From positions 1-64,000 of the forward strand of contig NZ_PHNC01000008.1 of the NCBI RefSeq assembly GCF_003121295.1: a stretch of DNA of 64,000 nucleotides. The letters run 5' to 3'. Under the pieces are notes generated by a model. It was not told the DNA's origin, ran no database searches, and saw only the letters and a program-made list of their open reading frames with translations. This stretch comes from Streptomyces orinoci (GTDB taxonomy: Bacteria > Actinomycetota > Actinomycetes > Streptomycetales > Streptomycetaceae). Made by a program: the position numbers and the translations under genes. This document shows, one piece after another, positions 16,307 to 26,859 of the stretch. Position 1 is the first letter of the stretch. Each line of letters starts with the position of its first letter.

Positions 16307-16371
16307 CCCCCGATTCCCTTTGTCCAGGCAGCCCTCGATCCCCTTTATCGTCCCGAGACTCTGGAGAATTC

Positions 16372-19300
16372 GTGAGCGACCCACGAGGATCGTCCGCTGA
16401 CGTGCCGTTCGCCGGGACGGTTGTTCCTCCGGCCACCTTCACCGAGCTGTTCGAGGCACGGGTACGGGAGGTGCCGCTGAACCCGGCTGTCGAGTGCGCC
16501 GACACGGTCTGGACATACCGGGAGCTGAACGCGTCGGCGAACAGGTTCGCACACTGGCTGATCGGCCGAGGCATCGGCCCGGAGCAGACGGTGGCCCTGG
16601 CGATGCCGCGCTCGGTCGAGCAGATCGCGGCGCTGCTCGGCATCATGAAGGCCGGCGCGGCCTATCTGCCCTGGGATCTGGGCCATCCGCAGAAGCGCAT
16701 CGCGTACATGGCGGCCGATGCCGCTCCGGCGGCCGTGCTCACCACACGAGCCGCCGCCGCGGGGCTGCCCGCGAGGCTCGACGCGGACGTACTGGTCGTG
16801 GACGCGCCGGAGACCGTGGCGGCTCGGCGTGGTGCGCCGGAGTCGGACCCGGTCGACCGGGACCGGGTCGCGCCGCTGAGCGTGGCCGACGCCGCGTACG
16901 TCATCTACACCTCGGGTTCCACGGGCCGGCCCAAGGGGGTGACGGTGACGCACCTGGGGCTCGCTGCACTGCGGGCCGAGGCCGTGCGCGTCGGTGAACT
17001 CGACGCGGGTGCGGGCGCCCGAGTGCTGCAGTACGCGGCGCTCAGCTTCGACATGTCGGTGTGGGACCTGGTGACGGCACTGACCACGGGGGCCCTGCTC
17101 GTCGTCCCGGCGCAGGAGCAACTGGTGGGTGAGGAGCTGGCCGCGCTCCTGGCGGAGCGCGAGGTGACGCATGCGACGCTGCCCCCGAGCGTCCTGGCCA
17201 CGCTGCCCGCAGGCACCGCGGCAGTCCTGGACCACCTGCGGGTCCTGGTGGTCGGAGGGGAGGCGAGCACCCCCGCCCTGGTGGGCGAATGGGGCGTCGG
17301 TCGGCGGCTGTTCAACGCGTACGGTCCGACCGAGGCCACCGTGTGGGCCACGTTCGGCGGACCGCTCCGCGACGGGGCGGTGCCGATCGGCACGGCGATG
17401 ACGGACGCCCGTGCGTACCTGCTCGGCGAGGGACTCGCGCCGGTCGCCGATGGGCAGGCCGGTGACCTGTACCTGGCGGGCCCGGGGCTGGCCCGCGGAT
17501 ACCTGGGACGTCCGGCCCAGACCGCGACCCGGTTCCTGGCCGACCCGCTGGGCCCCGCGGGCGGACGGATGTACCGCACCGGCGACGTGGCCCGGGTCGG
17601 CGCCGACGGGCAGTTGGAGTATCTGGGCCGCAGCGACGACCAGGTGAAGCTGCGGGGACAGCGGATCGAACTCGGCGAGGTGGAGGCGGTCCTCGCGAGG
17701 CATCCGAGGGTCCGTCAGGCAGCCGTCGTGCTCCATGACAGCGGCACCGGGGGCAAGCAGCTGGTCGGCTTCGTGGTGCCGGCGGCCGACACCGGGACCC
17801 AGCGGTCCGAGCCCGTCGGCGGGGCCGGCCAGCTCAGCCTGGGGCCGGGACTCGGCGCGGCCGAGCTCCGCGCGTTCCTGGCCCGGCGGCTGCCGGAGGG
17901 CATGGTGCCCGGAACGATCATGGTCGTCGACGAGATGCCGCTGACGCCCAACGGCAAGGCGGACCGGGCGGCGCTGCCCCGGCCGCAGTTCCGCAGGGCG
18001 GACTACCGCGCGCCCCGCTCCCCGGTCGAGGAGGTGCTCACCGACTCCTTCGCCGAGGTGCTTTGCCTCGCCCGGGTCGGCATCGACGACGACTTCCTGT
18101 CGCTGGGCGGAGACAGCATCCAGGCCATGCGGGTTGCCACACAGGCACGGGCACGGGGAGTGGAGGTCTCCTTCCGGCAGATCTTCGAGTCCCGCACGGT
18201 GGCCGCCCTCGCCGACGCGATCGGCGCGGCGGAACCCGGCCCTGCCACGGAACCAACCGACGGGGGAGCGGGGCGGCTGCCGCACCTCCCGGCGACCCAC
18301 CTCCTGCACGAGCTCGGGCTCGATGCCGCGCGACACTGCCAGGCGATGCTCCTGAACCTTCCCGACGGCATGGACCGGACCGGGCTGGCCGCCGCCCTGG
18401 CCGCGCTGATCGACCATCACGACATGCTCCGCGTCCGCCTGACGGAAACCGACGGAGGCGGGCTCGTCGTGGCCCCGCCGGGCTCGGTGACCGCGGACTC
18501 CCTGATCCACCGCGTCGCCGCGGACGCCCCGTGGGAGGCCGCTGCGGGCACCGAGCGGGCCGATGAGTGGAATCGCCTGCTGTGGACCGAACTCAAGGCC
18601 GCCGCCGCGCGGTTGGACCCGGCGGCCGGCTCGGTGGCGCGGTTCACCTGGTTCGACGCGGGCAGCCGCGGCGCGGGGCGACTGCTGATCGTCCTGCACC
18701 ACCTCCTGGTGGACGCCCACTCCTGGCGTGTCCTCCTCGCCGACCTCTTCGCCGCAGGGGAACAGCTCCGGACCGGCCGGGACCCCGAACTGCCCCCGGT
18801 CTCCGCACCGTTGCAGTCAGTCGCCCGTGCCCTGACCGAGGAGGCGCACCGGCCCGCACGCGTGGCCGAGCTGGACGCGTGGCTCGCCGGCGCCGACGGG
18901 CCCGACCCCGCCGTAGGTGCGCGCCGCCCCGGCCCTGCCGACGGCGCGGCCCCCGCACCGGTCGGCGCTCGGCTCCTGCTCCCGGCCTCCGTCACCGACA
19001 CCCTCCTGACCGCTCTCCCGTCCGCCTTCCGCTGCGGGGCCGAGGACGGTCTGCTGACGGCGCTCGCGCTGGCCCTGGCGAAGCGGCGGGCGGCATCCGG
19101 CGCCGACGCGTCGTCCGTGCTGATCCGCCTGGACGAGTACGGCCGGGCGGCGGCCGAGGTGGTCGGGGTCGATCCGTCCCGGACCGTCGGCCGGCTGACC
19201 GGTACCACCCCGGTACGCCTGGACGTGACCGGAATCGACCTGGAAGAGGCGTTCGCTGGCGGACCCGCCGCGGGCACCGCCGTCAAGGCCGTGAAGGAGC

Positions 19301-22300
19301 AGCTGCGTGCCCTGCCCGACCAGGGGATCGGCTACGGCCTTCTGCGCCACCTCAACTCCGGGACCGCTGCCGTCCTGGAGCGGTCCGCGAGCGGCCGGAT
19401 CTCCTTCGCCCACCTGGGCCGCTTCCCGGCCCCCGCCGCGGACCTGCCCGGTGGGTTCACTGCGGCCGAGGGATGGACCGTGCCCGCGGCACCGGACGCC
19501 GGCGCGGATGTCGACCTCGCGGTCCGGACCGCCGTGGTCGAAACCCCCGAAGGGCCGCGCCTCGAAGCCGTGTTCACCGGCTCCGGAACCGTCCTCACCG
19601 CCGCGGAGACGCAGGAGCTGACGGACCTGTGGGGCCTGGCGCTCAACGCGATATCCGGGCATGCCGTCCGGACCGGCGCGGGCGGCCTGACACCGTCGGA
19701 CGTGCTCCTGTCCGGCGTCACCCAGCAGGAACTCGACGACTGGCAGCAGCACTATCCCGGCCTGTCCGACGTCTGGCCTCTCGCGCCGCTTCCGCAGGGG
19801 CTGCTGGTGCACTCGCTGATGGAGCACGAGACATCCGCCGAGGTCGACACCTACCAGGTCCAGTACACCTTTCGCCTGTCCGGGCCGGTCGACCCCGCAC
19901 AGCTGCGCGCCGCCGCACAGGCCCTGCTCGACCGGCACCCCGGCCTGCGGGCCGCCTACGCGCCGGGCCCCGACGGCACCCTCGTCCAGTTCGTCGTGGA
20001 CGGCGTTGAGCTGCCCTGGCAGTACCTCGATCTGAGCAGCCTCGGCGACGCCATGCGCGACAGCGCCTACCGGCAGTTCCTGTCGAGCGATCTGACGGTC
20101 CGCTTCGACCTTGCGGTGCCACCCGTGCTGCGTATGTCGCTGCTGACGCTGGCCGAGGACCGCCATGCGCTGATCCTGTCGGGCCACCATGCCACCCTGG
20201 ACGGCTGGTGCCTGCCCCTGCTGGCGCAGGACCTGATGCGGCTCTACGCCGACCGGGGCGCCGCCGCGCTGCCTCCGGCCCCCAGCTACCGCGACTACCT
20301 CGCCTGGCTGGGCCGGCAGGACACGCAGGAGGCGGCCCGGGCCTGGGCAGGGGAGCTGGCGGGCCTGACGGAGCCGTCGCTGCTCACGGCCGGCACCGTC
20401 CCCGCCGGTTCGGCGGCGGGCATCGACCGTGTCGATGTCCCGCTCTCGACGGCCGCGGCCCTGGCGCTGCCGGACCGGGCCGCCGGAATCGGGGTCACCC
20501 TCAACACCCTGGTGCAGGGGGCCTGGGCCGTCGTTCTCGGCCATCTGACCGGCCGCCGGGACGTGGTGTTCGGCGCCGCGGTGGCGGGGCGGCCCGCTGA
20601 GCTGCCCGATGCGGACCGCATGGTCGGAACCTTCATCAACACCGTGCCGGTACGGGTCACCTGCGACCCGCGGGAGACCGCTGCACAGCTGCTGGAGCAG
20701 CTGCAGCAGCGGCAGGGTACCCTGCTGGGCCGCCCTCCGTGCGGTCTCGGTGAGATCCAGAGCGCCACCGGGCTGCCGACGCTGTTCGACACCGTCATCG
20801 GCTTCGAGTCCTTCCCGCTGGACAGGGAGGCCGCGGCCGAGGCGGCCGACGCGGCGGGCTTCGCCGTCACCGGCATCGGCCTGCACTCCCTCAGCCACTT
20901 CCCCGTGACCGTGTTCGCCCACCCCGACGGTGACCGGCTGCGGCTGAACATGCAGTACCAGCGGCAACTGCTCGACCGGGAGTACGCGCAGGAGGTCGCC
21001 GCACTGTACGGGCGGGTTCTCGAACGGCTCGCCGCAGACGTACGGACGCCGCTCGGCGACCTGGTCGTCGAGGAGCCCGCAGGAGAGCTGACGGCCGACG
21101 GGGACGCCGGGCGCCCCGTCCGGAGCCGGGACCTCGACCCCGTCCTCGGCGACCGGGTCCGCAGGTGTGCGCAGCAGCTCCGGACCGACCCGGCGGCGCT
21201 CTTCCACGCGGGCTGGGCCCTGGCGGTCTCGATGTTCAGCGGGCGCGCGGACGTGAGCTTCCGCAGCACCGCGGTCGGCGAGGACCGGCCCGTGCGGGTC
21301 GAGCTGACCGGGATGGGCGTGCGGGACCTGGTGCACACCATGGACCGGGAACTGCGCGGGTCCGACCGCCCCGCTCACCCCCTGCGGTTCGACGCGATCC
21401 TCGAATTCCGGGGCCCGCACGCGAACTGGAGCGCCGTGGACGACGAGCGCGCCCAACCCGTGGAAGCGGCGATCAGCGACCGCCACGGACGCTTTGCCGT
21501 CGAGGGGCGGGCCGGCCTGCCCTACGACCCGGGGTCCGTCATCGACTACCTCGAGACCTCGGTGGCGCGACTCGCCGATGCCCTCGAATCCGACCGGACC
21601 GCGCAGCGCCCCGCTCTCGAACTGCCCGTCCTGAGCGACGACGTACGCCGCCAGGTCCTGGCGGAGCGGAACGAGGCGCCGGCGGCGGAAGGGCCGGACC
21701 GGTGCGTCCACGAATGGTTCGAGGAAGTGGCCGCCGCCACCCCGGACGCGGTCGCTGTCACCGCCGGGGACCGCAGACTGTCGTATCGGGAGCTGAACGC
21801 ACGCGCCAACCGCCTGGCCCGCCATTTGCGGGACCTGGGCGTCGGGCCGGAGGTCCTGGTCGCACTGCGCCTGGACCGGACCGAGCACCTGGTGGTCGCC
21901 GTGCTCGCCGTGCTCAAGGCCGGCGGCGCGTACGTACCGATCGACCCCGCGTCCCCCGCCGACCGGACGGCCCTCGTCCTGCGCGACAGCGCGCCGCGCC
22001 TCCTGCTGACCGACGCCCCTTCGGATTCGGACCAGGACCCCGCCGCAGCGCCGATCCCGGTCGTCGACGTACGCGCGGACACCGACCGGTGGAGCGGGCT
22101 GTCGGCCGAGGACCTGCCGGGCACCGGTGTCCGGCCCGCCCATGCGGCCTACGTCATCTACACGTCGGGTTCGACGGGCACCCCGAAGGGCGTCAAGGTC
22201 GAACACCGCAACGTGGTAAGGCTGTTCACCACCACGCGGGAGTACTTCGGTTTCGACGGGCAGGACGTGTGGGCGTTGCTCCACTCGTCCGCCTTCGACT

Positions 22301-24435
22301 TCTCGGTGTGGGAGATGTGGGGTGCGCTGCTGCATGGCGGCACTCTGGTCGTGGTGCCGCGGGAGGTCGCCCGCAGCCCGAAGGACCTGCACCGGCTGCT
22401 GTGCTCCGAGCGTGTGACGGTGCTGAACCAGACGCCGACGGCCTTCCACCAGCTGATCGCGGCCCAGGGCGAGGACGGCGTGGAACACGCCGTGCGGGTC
22501 GTGGTGTTCGGTGGTGAGGCACTGAACCCCAAGCTGCTCAGACCGTGGATGCGGCGCGCGGTCAACCGGGACACCCGGCTGGTGAACATGTACGGCATCA
22601 CCGAGACCACGGTGCACACCACCTGCCACCTCCTGACCGGCGCCGACGCGGACCGGGTCGTCAGCCCGGTCGGCCGGCGCCTGCCGGACATGCGTACCTA
22701 TGTGCTCGACCGGTACCTGCGGCCCACGCCGGTCGGCGTCGTCGGTGAGCTGTACGTCGGCGGCGCGGGTGTGGCGCGCGGGTACCTGAACCGGCCGGGA
22801 CTGTCCGCCCAGCGCTTCCTCGCGGACCCGTTCGCCGGGGAGCCGGGCGCACGGATGTACCGGTCCGGGGACCTGGTCCGGTGGCAGTGTGACGGAACCC
22901 TCGAATACGTGGGGCGCAACGACGACCAGGTGAAGGTCCGCGGGTTCCGGATCGAGCTGGGGGAGATCGAGGCCCGGCTCACCGAACACCCGGCGGTGCA
23001 GGACGCGCGGGTCGTGGTGCGCGACCACGGTGACGGGGACAAGCGCCTGGTGGCCTACGTCGTCCCCGCGGCGGACCGCGCACCGGCGGTGCGCGAACTG
23101 CTCCGTCTGGAACGCTCCGCGGGTGACACCCACCCGCCGCTCCGCGAACTGCCCAACGGCATGACGGTGTTCCACCACAACAAGAGCGAAACGGACTTCG
23201 TCTACGACGAGATATTCACACGCGAGGAGTACCTGCGCGGCGGCATCACCATCGACAACGGCGACACGATCGTCGACGTCGGCGCCAACATCGGCCTGTT
23301 CACCCTGTTCGCGTCGAGCCGCAACCCGGACGGCCGCCTCTACGCCTTCGAACCGCTCCCCCCGCTGCATGACTCGCTGCGCCGCAACGTCGAGCTCCAC
23401 GGCCTCAATGCCAAGCTGTTCGACTGCGGGCTGGGGTCGAAGGCGCAGGAGGAGATCTTCACCTTCTATCCGCACAACACCGTCAACTCCACCCGTGCCA
23501 GGACCGCGCCCGAGGCGCGCGATCTGGTGCGCGCCTTCCTGCGCAACAAGGCGAAGCCGGCGGACGGCGCGCGGCCCGGTGCCGCTGCGGAGGACCTCAT
23601 CGACGAGGTCGTCGAGTCCCGCCTGGAGAGCCGGGCGTTCACCTGCCGTGTGCGCACCTTCTCGGAGATCATCGAGCAGGAAGCCCTTGACCGGATCGAC
23701 CTGATGAAGATCGACGTGGAGGGTGCCGAGCACGAGGTCCTCAAGGGCATCCGCCCGGAGCATTGGCCGAGGATCCGACAGCTCGCCATCGAACTCCACG
23801 ACATCGACGGCAGGTTGGCGGAGGTCGAGGCGCTCCTGAAGGACCACGGCTTCGAGGTCGTGTGCGAACAGGCCGACAGCTTGCTGCACAACACGGTCCT
23901 CTACAACGTCTATGCCCGGCGCGATGACGGCCGCAGCGCGGACCCGGGTCCCGGAGCCGCGGCGGCGCCGGTCCCGCAACGGTGGTCCGGCCGGGAGGCA
24001 CTGCTCGACGACGTGCGGACCGGGTTGCGGGAGGTTCTGCCGGAGTACATGCTGCCGTCCGCCTACACCCTGCTCGAGGCGCTGCCGCTCAATCAGAACG
24101 GCAAGCTGGACCGGAACGCGCTGCCCGAACCCGGGCGCCCGCGCGGCGACTTCACGCCCGCGCGCACCTGGGCGGAGCGGGAGCTGTGTGCCTTGATCGC
24201 GGATGTCCTGCAGATCGACCAGGTAGGTGCCGACGACAATTTCTTCGATCTGGGCGGTGATTCACTGCTGGCATCCGGCCTCACCGGCCGGATCAGTAGA
24301 AAGCTGGGGGTCAGGGTGCTCATCAACGAGGTGTACGGGGCCCCCGACGTCGCGGCGCTGGCGCGCATCGTCGAGAATGCTCCGAAGGCCCGTTCGCCGC
24401 TGTTGCGCCGGAGGAGCACGGAGAGCGGGGCCTGA
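16372..24435 (+). CDS. NRPS 1: modules 1-2, A-T-E / C-(C-lobe)-A[MT]-T
   Basis: 2687 aa; GTG start with GGAG upstream. Domain order: A1 (~20-540, Lys529 in NGKADR), T1 (Ser582, LGGDSIQAM), E1 (~640-1090, [11 protein letters not shown]), C2 (~1115-1560, [21 protein letters not shown] start typical of D-accepting C domains), an extra C-terminal C-domain lobe (~1580-1745), A2 (~1777-2250), an inserted FkbM-like methyltransferase (~2257-2517; [24 protein letters not shown]), A9-A10 (~2556-2583) and T2 (Ser ~2631). Code by eye: A1 DMWTVGAVWK (unassigned, hydrophobic-like); A2 DFWNVGMVHK (Thr). No starter C domain, so module 1 initiates with a free amino acid that is epimerised to D. No TE; hands over to NRPS2. 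Confidence 0.93.
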   Translation: MSDPRGSSADVPFAGTVVPPATFTELFEARVREVPLNPAVECADTVWTYRELNASANRFAHWLIGRGIGPEQTVALAMPRSVEQIAALLGIMKAGAAYLPWDLGHPQKRIAYMAADAAPAAVLTTRAAAAGLPARLDADVLVVDAPETVAARRGAPESDPVDRDRVAPLSVADAAYVIYTSGSTGRPKGVTVTHLGLAALRAEAVRVGELDAGAGARVLQYAALSFDMSVWDLVTALTTGALLVVPAQEQLVGEELAALLAEREVTHATLPPSVLATLPAGTAAVLDHLRVLVVGGEASTPALVGEWGVGRRLFNAYGPTEATVWATFGGPLRDGAVPIGTAMTDARAYLLGEGLAPVADGQAGDLYLAGPGLARGYLGRPAQTATRFLADPLGPAGGRMYRTGDVARVGADGQLEYLGRSDDQVKLRGQRIELGEVEAVLARHPRVRQAAVVLHDSGTGGKQLVGFVVPAADTGTQRSEPVGGAGQLSLGPGLGAAELRAFLARRLPEGMVPGTIMVVDEMPLTPNGKADRAALPRPQFRRADYRAPRSPVEEVLTDSFAEVLCLARVGIDDDFLSLGGDSIQAMRVATQARARGVEVSFRQIFESRTVAALADAIGAAEPGPATEPTDGGAGRLPHLPATHLLHELGLDAARHCQAMLLNLPDGMDRTGLAAALAALIDHHDMLRVRLTETDGGGLVVAPPGSVTADSLIHRVAADAPWEAAAGTERADEWNRLLWTELKAAAARLDPAAGSVARFTWFDAGSRGAGRLLIVLHHLLVDAHSWRVLLADLFAAGEQLRTGRDPELPPVSAPLQSVARALTEEAHRPARVAELDAWLAGADGPDPAVGARRPGPADGAAPAPVGARLLLPASVTDTLLTALPSAFRCGAEDGLLTALALALAKRRAASGADASSVLIRLDEYGRAAAEVVGVDPSRTVGRLTGTTPVRLDVTGIDLEEAFAGGPAAGTAVKAVKEQLRALPDQGIGYGLLRHLNSGTAAVLERSASGRISFAHLGRFPAPAADLPGGFTAAEGWTVPAAPDAGADVDLAVRTAVVETPEGPRLEAVFTGSGTVLTAAETQELTDLWGLALNAISGHAVRTGAGGLTPSDVLLSGVTQQELDDWQQHYPGLSDVWPLAPLPQGLLVHSLMEHETSAEVDTYQVQYTFRLSGPVDPAQLRAAAQALLDRHPGLRAAYAPGPDGTLVQFVVDGVELPWQYLDLSSLGDAMRDSAYRQFLSSDLTVRFDLAVPPVLRMSLLTLAEDRHALILSGHHATLDGWCLPLLAQDLMRLYADRGAAALPPAPSYRDYLAWLGRQDTQEAARAWAGELAGLTEPSLLTAGTVPAGSAAGIDRVDVPLSTAAALALPDRAAGIGVTLNTLVQGAWAVVLGHLTGRRDVVFGAAVAGRPAELPDADRMVGTFINTVPVRVTCDPRETAAQLLEQLQQRQGTLLGRPPCGLGEIQSATGLPTLFDTVIGFESFPLDREAAAEAADAAGFAVTGIGLHSLSHFPVTVFAHPDGDRLRLNMQYQRQLLDREYAQEVAALYGRVLERLAADVRTPLGDLVVEEPAGELTADGDAGRPVRSRDLDPVLGDRVRRCAQQLRTDPAALFHAGWALAVSMFSGRADVSFRSTAVGEDRPVRVELTGMGVRDLVHTMDRELRGSDRPAHPLRFDAILEFRGPHANWSAVDDERAQPVEAAISDRHGRFAVEGRAGLPYDPGSVIDYLETSVARLADALESDRTAQRPALELPVLSDDVRRQVLAERNEAPAAEGPDRCVHEWFEEVAAATPDAVAVTAGDRRLSYRELNARANRLARHLRDLGVGPEVLVALRLDRTEHLVVAVLAVLKAGGAYVPIDPASPADRTALVLRDSAPRLLLTDAPSDSDQDPAAAPIPVVDVRADTDRWSGLSAEDLPGTGVRPAHAAYVIYTSGSTGTPKGVKVEHRNVVRLFTTTREYFGFDGQDVWALLHSSAFDFSVWEMWGALLHGGTLVVVPREVARSPKDLHRLLCSERVTVLNQTPTAFHQLIAAQGEDGVEHAVRVVVFGGEALNPKLLRPWMRRAVNRDTRLVNMYGITETTVHTTCHLLTGADADRVVSPVGRRLPDMRTYVLDRYLRPTPVGVVGELYVGGAGVARGYLNRPGLSAQRFLADPFAGEPGARMYRSGDLVRWQCDGTLEYVGRNDDQVKVRGFRIELGEIEARLTEHPAVQDARVVVRDHGDGDKRLVAYVVPAADRAPAVRELLRLERSAGDTHPPLRELPNGMTVFHHNKSETDFVYDEIFTREEYLRGGITIDNGDTIVDVGANIGLFTLFASSRNPDGRLYAFEPLPPLHDSLRRNVELHGLNAKLFDCGLGSKAQEEIFTFYPHNTVNSTRARTAPEARDLVRAFLRNKAKPADGARPGAAAEDLIDEVVESRLESRAFTCRVRTFSEIIEQEALDRIDLMKIDVEGAEHEVLKGIRPEHWPRIRQLAIELHDIDGRLAEVEALLKDHGFEVVCEQADSLLHNTVLYNVYARRDDGRSADPGPGAAAAPVPQRWSGREALLDDVRTGLREVLPEYMLPSAYTLLEALPLNQNGKLDRNALPEPGRPRGDFTPARTWAERELCALIADVLQIDQVGADDNFFDLGGDSLLASGLTGRISRKLGVRVLINEVYGAPDVAALARIVENAPKARSPLLRRRSTESGA

Positions 24436-24456
24436 CTGGTCCGCCTGACTGGTCCG
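24431..24456 (+). repeat. 13-bp tandem duplication over the NRPS1 stop codon
   Basis: CCTGACTGGTCCG occurs twice head to tail; the TGA stop of NRPS1 is inside the first copy. Probably a small slippage duplication without function. Confidence 0.7.
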
Positions 24457-24561
24457 ATCGTACGGCCCGGGCCCGAGTCGGCCCGGTGAGGTCTTGTTGT
24501 GAGAGTCTGCTCTTTGGAAGAGGTGCGGATAATTCACTTACACAACATCGGAGTTGACGGT

Positions 24562-25107
24562 ATGGCTTCCCGGCCGAAGGACCCGAACGCACTCATCGAC
24601 GAAGATGACCGAGACCGGGCCGCACAGTTACTGAAGAACGCGTATGCGAAGGGACAGCTCACGCACCAGCAGCTGGACCAGTGCCTGGAACAGGTACTGA
24701 GCTCCCAAACGCGGGGCCAGCTCGATGTGGCCGTGGCCGGGCTTCCGGTACAGAACCCGGATGACCGGTTCACGATCGCCACGGTGAGCGGAGTGATCTT
24801 CCGGCGCGGTCGCTGGCGGGTGCCCGAGGAACTCACGGTCGCCTCGCCGCTCGCCAGGGTGTACGTGGACCTGTCCCGGGCGATCATCGAGCATCCGGTC
24901 GTAGACCTCGAGGTCCTGGTCGGCGTGGGAAGCGTCCGGATCATCGTGCCGCGGCGCTCGGTCGTGGACCTCAAGGACATGGAGACCGGATGGAAGGGCC
25001 TGTCCTACAAGCCCGGAAGGTTCTCCGGTTCCGGTGGGCCGCGGATCCGGATCCATGGGACCGTCGGCATGCGGAAATTGACGGTCCGTCACGCGTTGCT
25101 CCGCTGA
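24562..25107 (+). CDS. DUF1707 (SHOCT-like) protein with LiaF-like C-terminus
   Basis: 181 aa; ATG with GGAG 8 bases upstream preferred over the GTG at 24499. The N-terminal ~60 residues (DRDRAAQLLKNAYAKGQLT...LDQCLEQVLSSQTRGQLD) are a DUF1707 domain, common at the N-terminus of actinobacterial membrane or regulatory proteins. The remainder is beta-rich without membrane segments and resembles the cell-envelope-stress LiaF/DUF2154 fold (RVYVDLSRAII, GVGSVRIIVPRRSVV). Codon 23 is TTA (24628-24630), so translation should depend on bldA. It lies between NRPS1 and the SDR. Function unknown; a link to envelope stress from the product is only a guess. Confidence 0.75.
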   Translation: MASRPKDPNALIDEDDRDRAAQLLKNAYAKGQLTHQQLDQCLEQVLSSQTRGQLDVAVAGLPVQNPDDRFTIATVSGVIFRRGRWRVPEELTVASPLARVYVDLSRAIIEHPVVDLEVLVGVGSVRIIVPRRSVVDLKDMETGWKGLSYKPGRFSGSGGPRIRIHGTVGMRKLTVRHALLR

Positions 25108-25145
25108 TCCGCCTCATGGGTTCCTAGCCGAAGGGTTGGAGTAAC

Positions 25146-25919
25146 GTGCACATCATCGGCAACGGCTTTCTCGCCCGGTGTCTGTCGGAAGCCTTCACGG
25201 AGCGGTTGCCCGAAGTCGCCGCGATCGCAGCCGGCGTCTCCAGCCATGCGACCGTCGCACCCGAGGAGTTCGTCCGGGAGGCCCGGCTGGTGCATGAGGT
25301 GCTGCGCGAGTGCAGGGACCGGCGTCGGACGGTGCTGTTCTTCTCCTCGGCCTCCTTCGCCGTGTACGGGTCCACCGGCGCCCTGTGTGCCGAAGAAGAC
25401 CATCTGGTGGCTCCGCCTTCGGGCTACGGCAGAAACAAGTTGGCGCTCGAGTCGGTGATCCGCGAGTCGGGAGTCCCCTACCTGATCCTGCGGCTGAGTC
25501 ATGTGGTGGGCCGGCACCAACGAGCCCACCAGCTGCTGCCCGGACTGATGCGGCAGGTACGGGCTGGTGCCGTGCGAGTGCAGAAGGGCGCTCACCGGGA
25601 CCTGCTGGACGTGGACGACCTTGTCGATGCCATCGGGCGACTGTTCGACCAAGGCGTGCGGGACGAGGTTCTGAACATGGCGTCCGGGGCGCCGCAGCAT
25701 GTCGAGGCGATCTTGGACGGCATCGAGAAGCGGCTGGGCACGAGCGCGGTCCGGACGTGCATTCCTGGCGACACGGCGGTCACCCGCATCTCGATCCGCC
25801 GGCTCCGGGGTTACGTTCCGGACTTCCGCCCCGGGCTGTGGAGCGCGCAGAGCTATCTGGACGACCTCCTGGACACCTATGTGCCCTACTACGCGCAGCG
25901 GCCGATTGGGGACGGATGA
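25146..25919 (+). CDS. NAD-dependent epimerase/dehydratase-family SDR (possible sugar 4-ketoreductase)
   Basis: 257 aa; GTG start, GGAG 5 bases upstream. Extended-SDR features: N-terminal nucleotide motif IIGNGFLARCL, the FFSSASFAVYG strand with catalytic Ser, and the YxxxK pair in SGYGRNKLALE. It is short for the family and has a reduced substrate domain. A role in reducing the C4 keto group of the deoxysugar would complete part of the RmlA-RmlB-2,3-dehydratase route, but this is inference from context. Ends just before the 74-bp palindrome, convergent with the exporter genes. Confidence 0.75.
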   Translation: MHIIGNGFLARCLSEAFTERLPEVAAIAAGVSSHATVAPEEFVREARLVHEVLRECRDRRRTVLFFSSASFAVYGSTGALCAEEDHLVAPPSGYGRNKLALESVIRESGVPYLILRLSHVVGRHQRAHQLLPGLMRQVRAGAVRVQKGAHRDLLDVDDLVDAIGRLFDQGVRDEVLNMASGAPQHVEAILDGIEKRLGTSAVRTCIPGDTAVTRISIRRLRGYVPDFRPGLWSAQSYLDDLLDTYVPYYAQRPIGDG

Positions 25920-25922
25920 CTC

Positions 25923-25996
25923 CGCGCCAACGACGAGAGTGAGGCGAGGGACGGATCCGCGGATCCGTCCCTCGCCTCACTCTCGTCGTTGGCGCG
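25923..25996. terminator. 74-bp perfect palindrome, bidirectional terminator
   Basis: Two 37-bp arms are perfectly complementary with no spacer (centre between 25959 and 25960, CCG|CGG). It fills the space between the convergent SDR (stop at 25919) and ABC permease (stop at 26008). The position argues for bidirectional termination; there is no T-tract. Such a long perfect arm is unusual. Confidence 0.85.
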
Positions 25997-26007
25997 ATGC
26001 CGGTCCG

Positions 26008-26859
26008 TCAGGATGTGGCGGTGCGCCGGTACTTCCGCACGGCCAAGGTGCGAAATACGACGATGATGACGATCGAATAGATCAGCGACGCCCCGATCGG
26101 GTGCTGCATCGGCCATGCGTCCCGTGCACCGGTACCCGGATTGCCGAACAATGTGCGGGCGGCCTGCACGGTGGCGCTGAACGGATTCCATTCGGCCATG
26201 TACCGCACGGGGGTCGACATCCGAGTGGGGTCCACGAAGGCGTTGGAGATGAACGACGCCGGCAGGAGCCACAGCATGGGAGCCGACGACGCCGTCTCCG
26301 GGGAGCGTGCGGCCAGTCCGGTCAGTGCGCCGACCCAGGTGAAGGCGTAGCCCAGCAGGAACATCAGCGCGAAGCCGGCCAGCATTTTGGGAATGCCCTC
26401 GTGGAAGCGCCAGCCGACGGCCGCTCCGACGCAGCCCAGCACCACCAGGGTGAGAGCGAGCGCCACCGCGTCGGACAGGGTGCGGCCGGTGAGCACCGCG
26501 CCGCGTGCCATCGGCAGCGAGCGGAACCGGTCTACGAGTCCCTTGCGCATGTCGTCGGCGATGCCCGCGGCGGTCGCGATGACGGAGAAGATGACGGTCT
26601 GGGCCATGATGCCGACCACGTTGAACTCACGGAAGCCCGCACGGTCCGTGGTGCCGCCGATGTTGACCGAGCCGGCGAACACGAAGGTGAACATCACGAT
26701 GAAGATCGTCGGCTGGATCAGCAAGAACAAGATCATGCCCGGCGCACGCTTGACCCTGATCAGTCCGCTCTTGGCGATGATGAACGAGTCGCGGACGGAT
26801 TGGCCGATGGCGCCCGCCATGGGCGGCCGGACGGCGGGCGGCGGGGACAGGACGGTCAC
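26008..26859 (-). CDS. ABC-2 type exporter permease (DrrB-like)
   Basis: 283 aa with about six hydrophobic segments (FLLIQPTIFIVMFTFVFAG, VGIMAQTVIFSVIATAAGIA, LALTLVVLGCVGAAVGW, MFLLGYAFTWVGALTGLAA, MLWLLPASFISNAFVD and LIYSIVIIVVF), typical of daunorubicin-resistance-type ABC-2 permeases. The DDMRKGLVDRFRSLPMARGA loop is the conserved ABC-2 signature. Start overlaps the ATPase stop by 4 bases. Forms an inner-membrane exporter with the ATPase, probably for product efflux and self-resistance. Confidence 0.9.
   Translation of the reverse strand: MTVLSPPPAVRPPMAGAIGQSVRDSFIIAKSGLIRVKRAPGMILFLLIQPTIFIVMFTFVFAGSVNIGGTTDRAGFREFNVVGIMAQTVIFSVIATAAGIADDMRKGLVDRFRSLPMARGAVLTGRTLSDAVALALTLVVLGCVGAAVGWRFHEGIPKMLAGFALMFLLGYAFTWVGALTGLAARSPETASSAPMLWLLPASFISNAFVDPTRMSTPVRYMAEWNPFSATVQAARTLFGNPGTGARDAWPMQHPIGASLIYSIVIIVVFRTLAVRKYRRTATS

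Noticed and set aside
16345..18720. 791-aa leftward frame over the P450/NRPS1 junction
   Set aside because: Shadow of NRPS1; no ribosome site or recognisable domain.
18817..23979. 1720-aa open frame antisense to NRPS1
   Set aside because: Long antisense frames are expected in GC-rich coding DNA; the translation is low-complexity (Arg/Gly/Val/His-rich) and matches no family. The same holds for 41833-44370, 46744-49845 and 49951-53109.
23140..24000. Methyltransferase insert as a standard N-methyltransferase domain
   Set aside because: The visible motifs ([18 protein letters not shown]) are of the FkbM type; the standard N-MT motif pattern was not seen.
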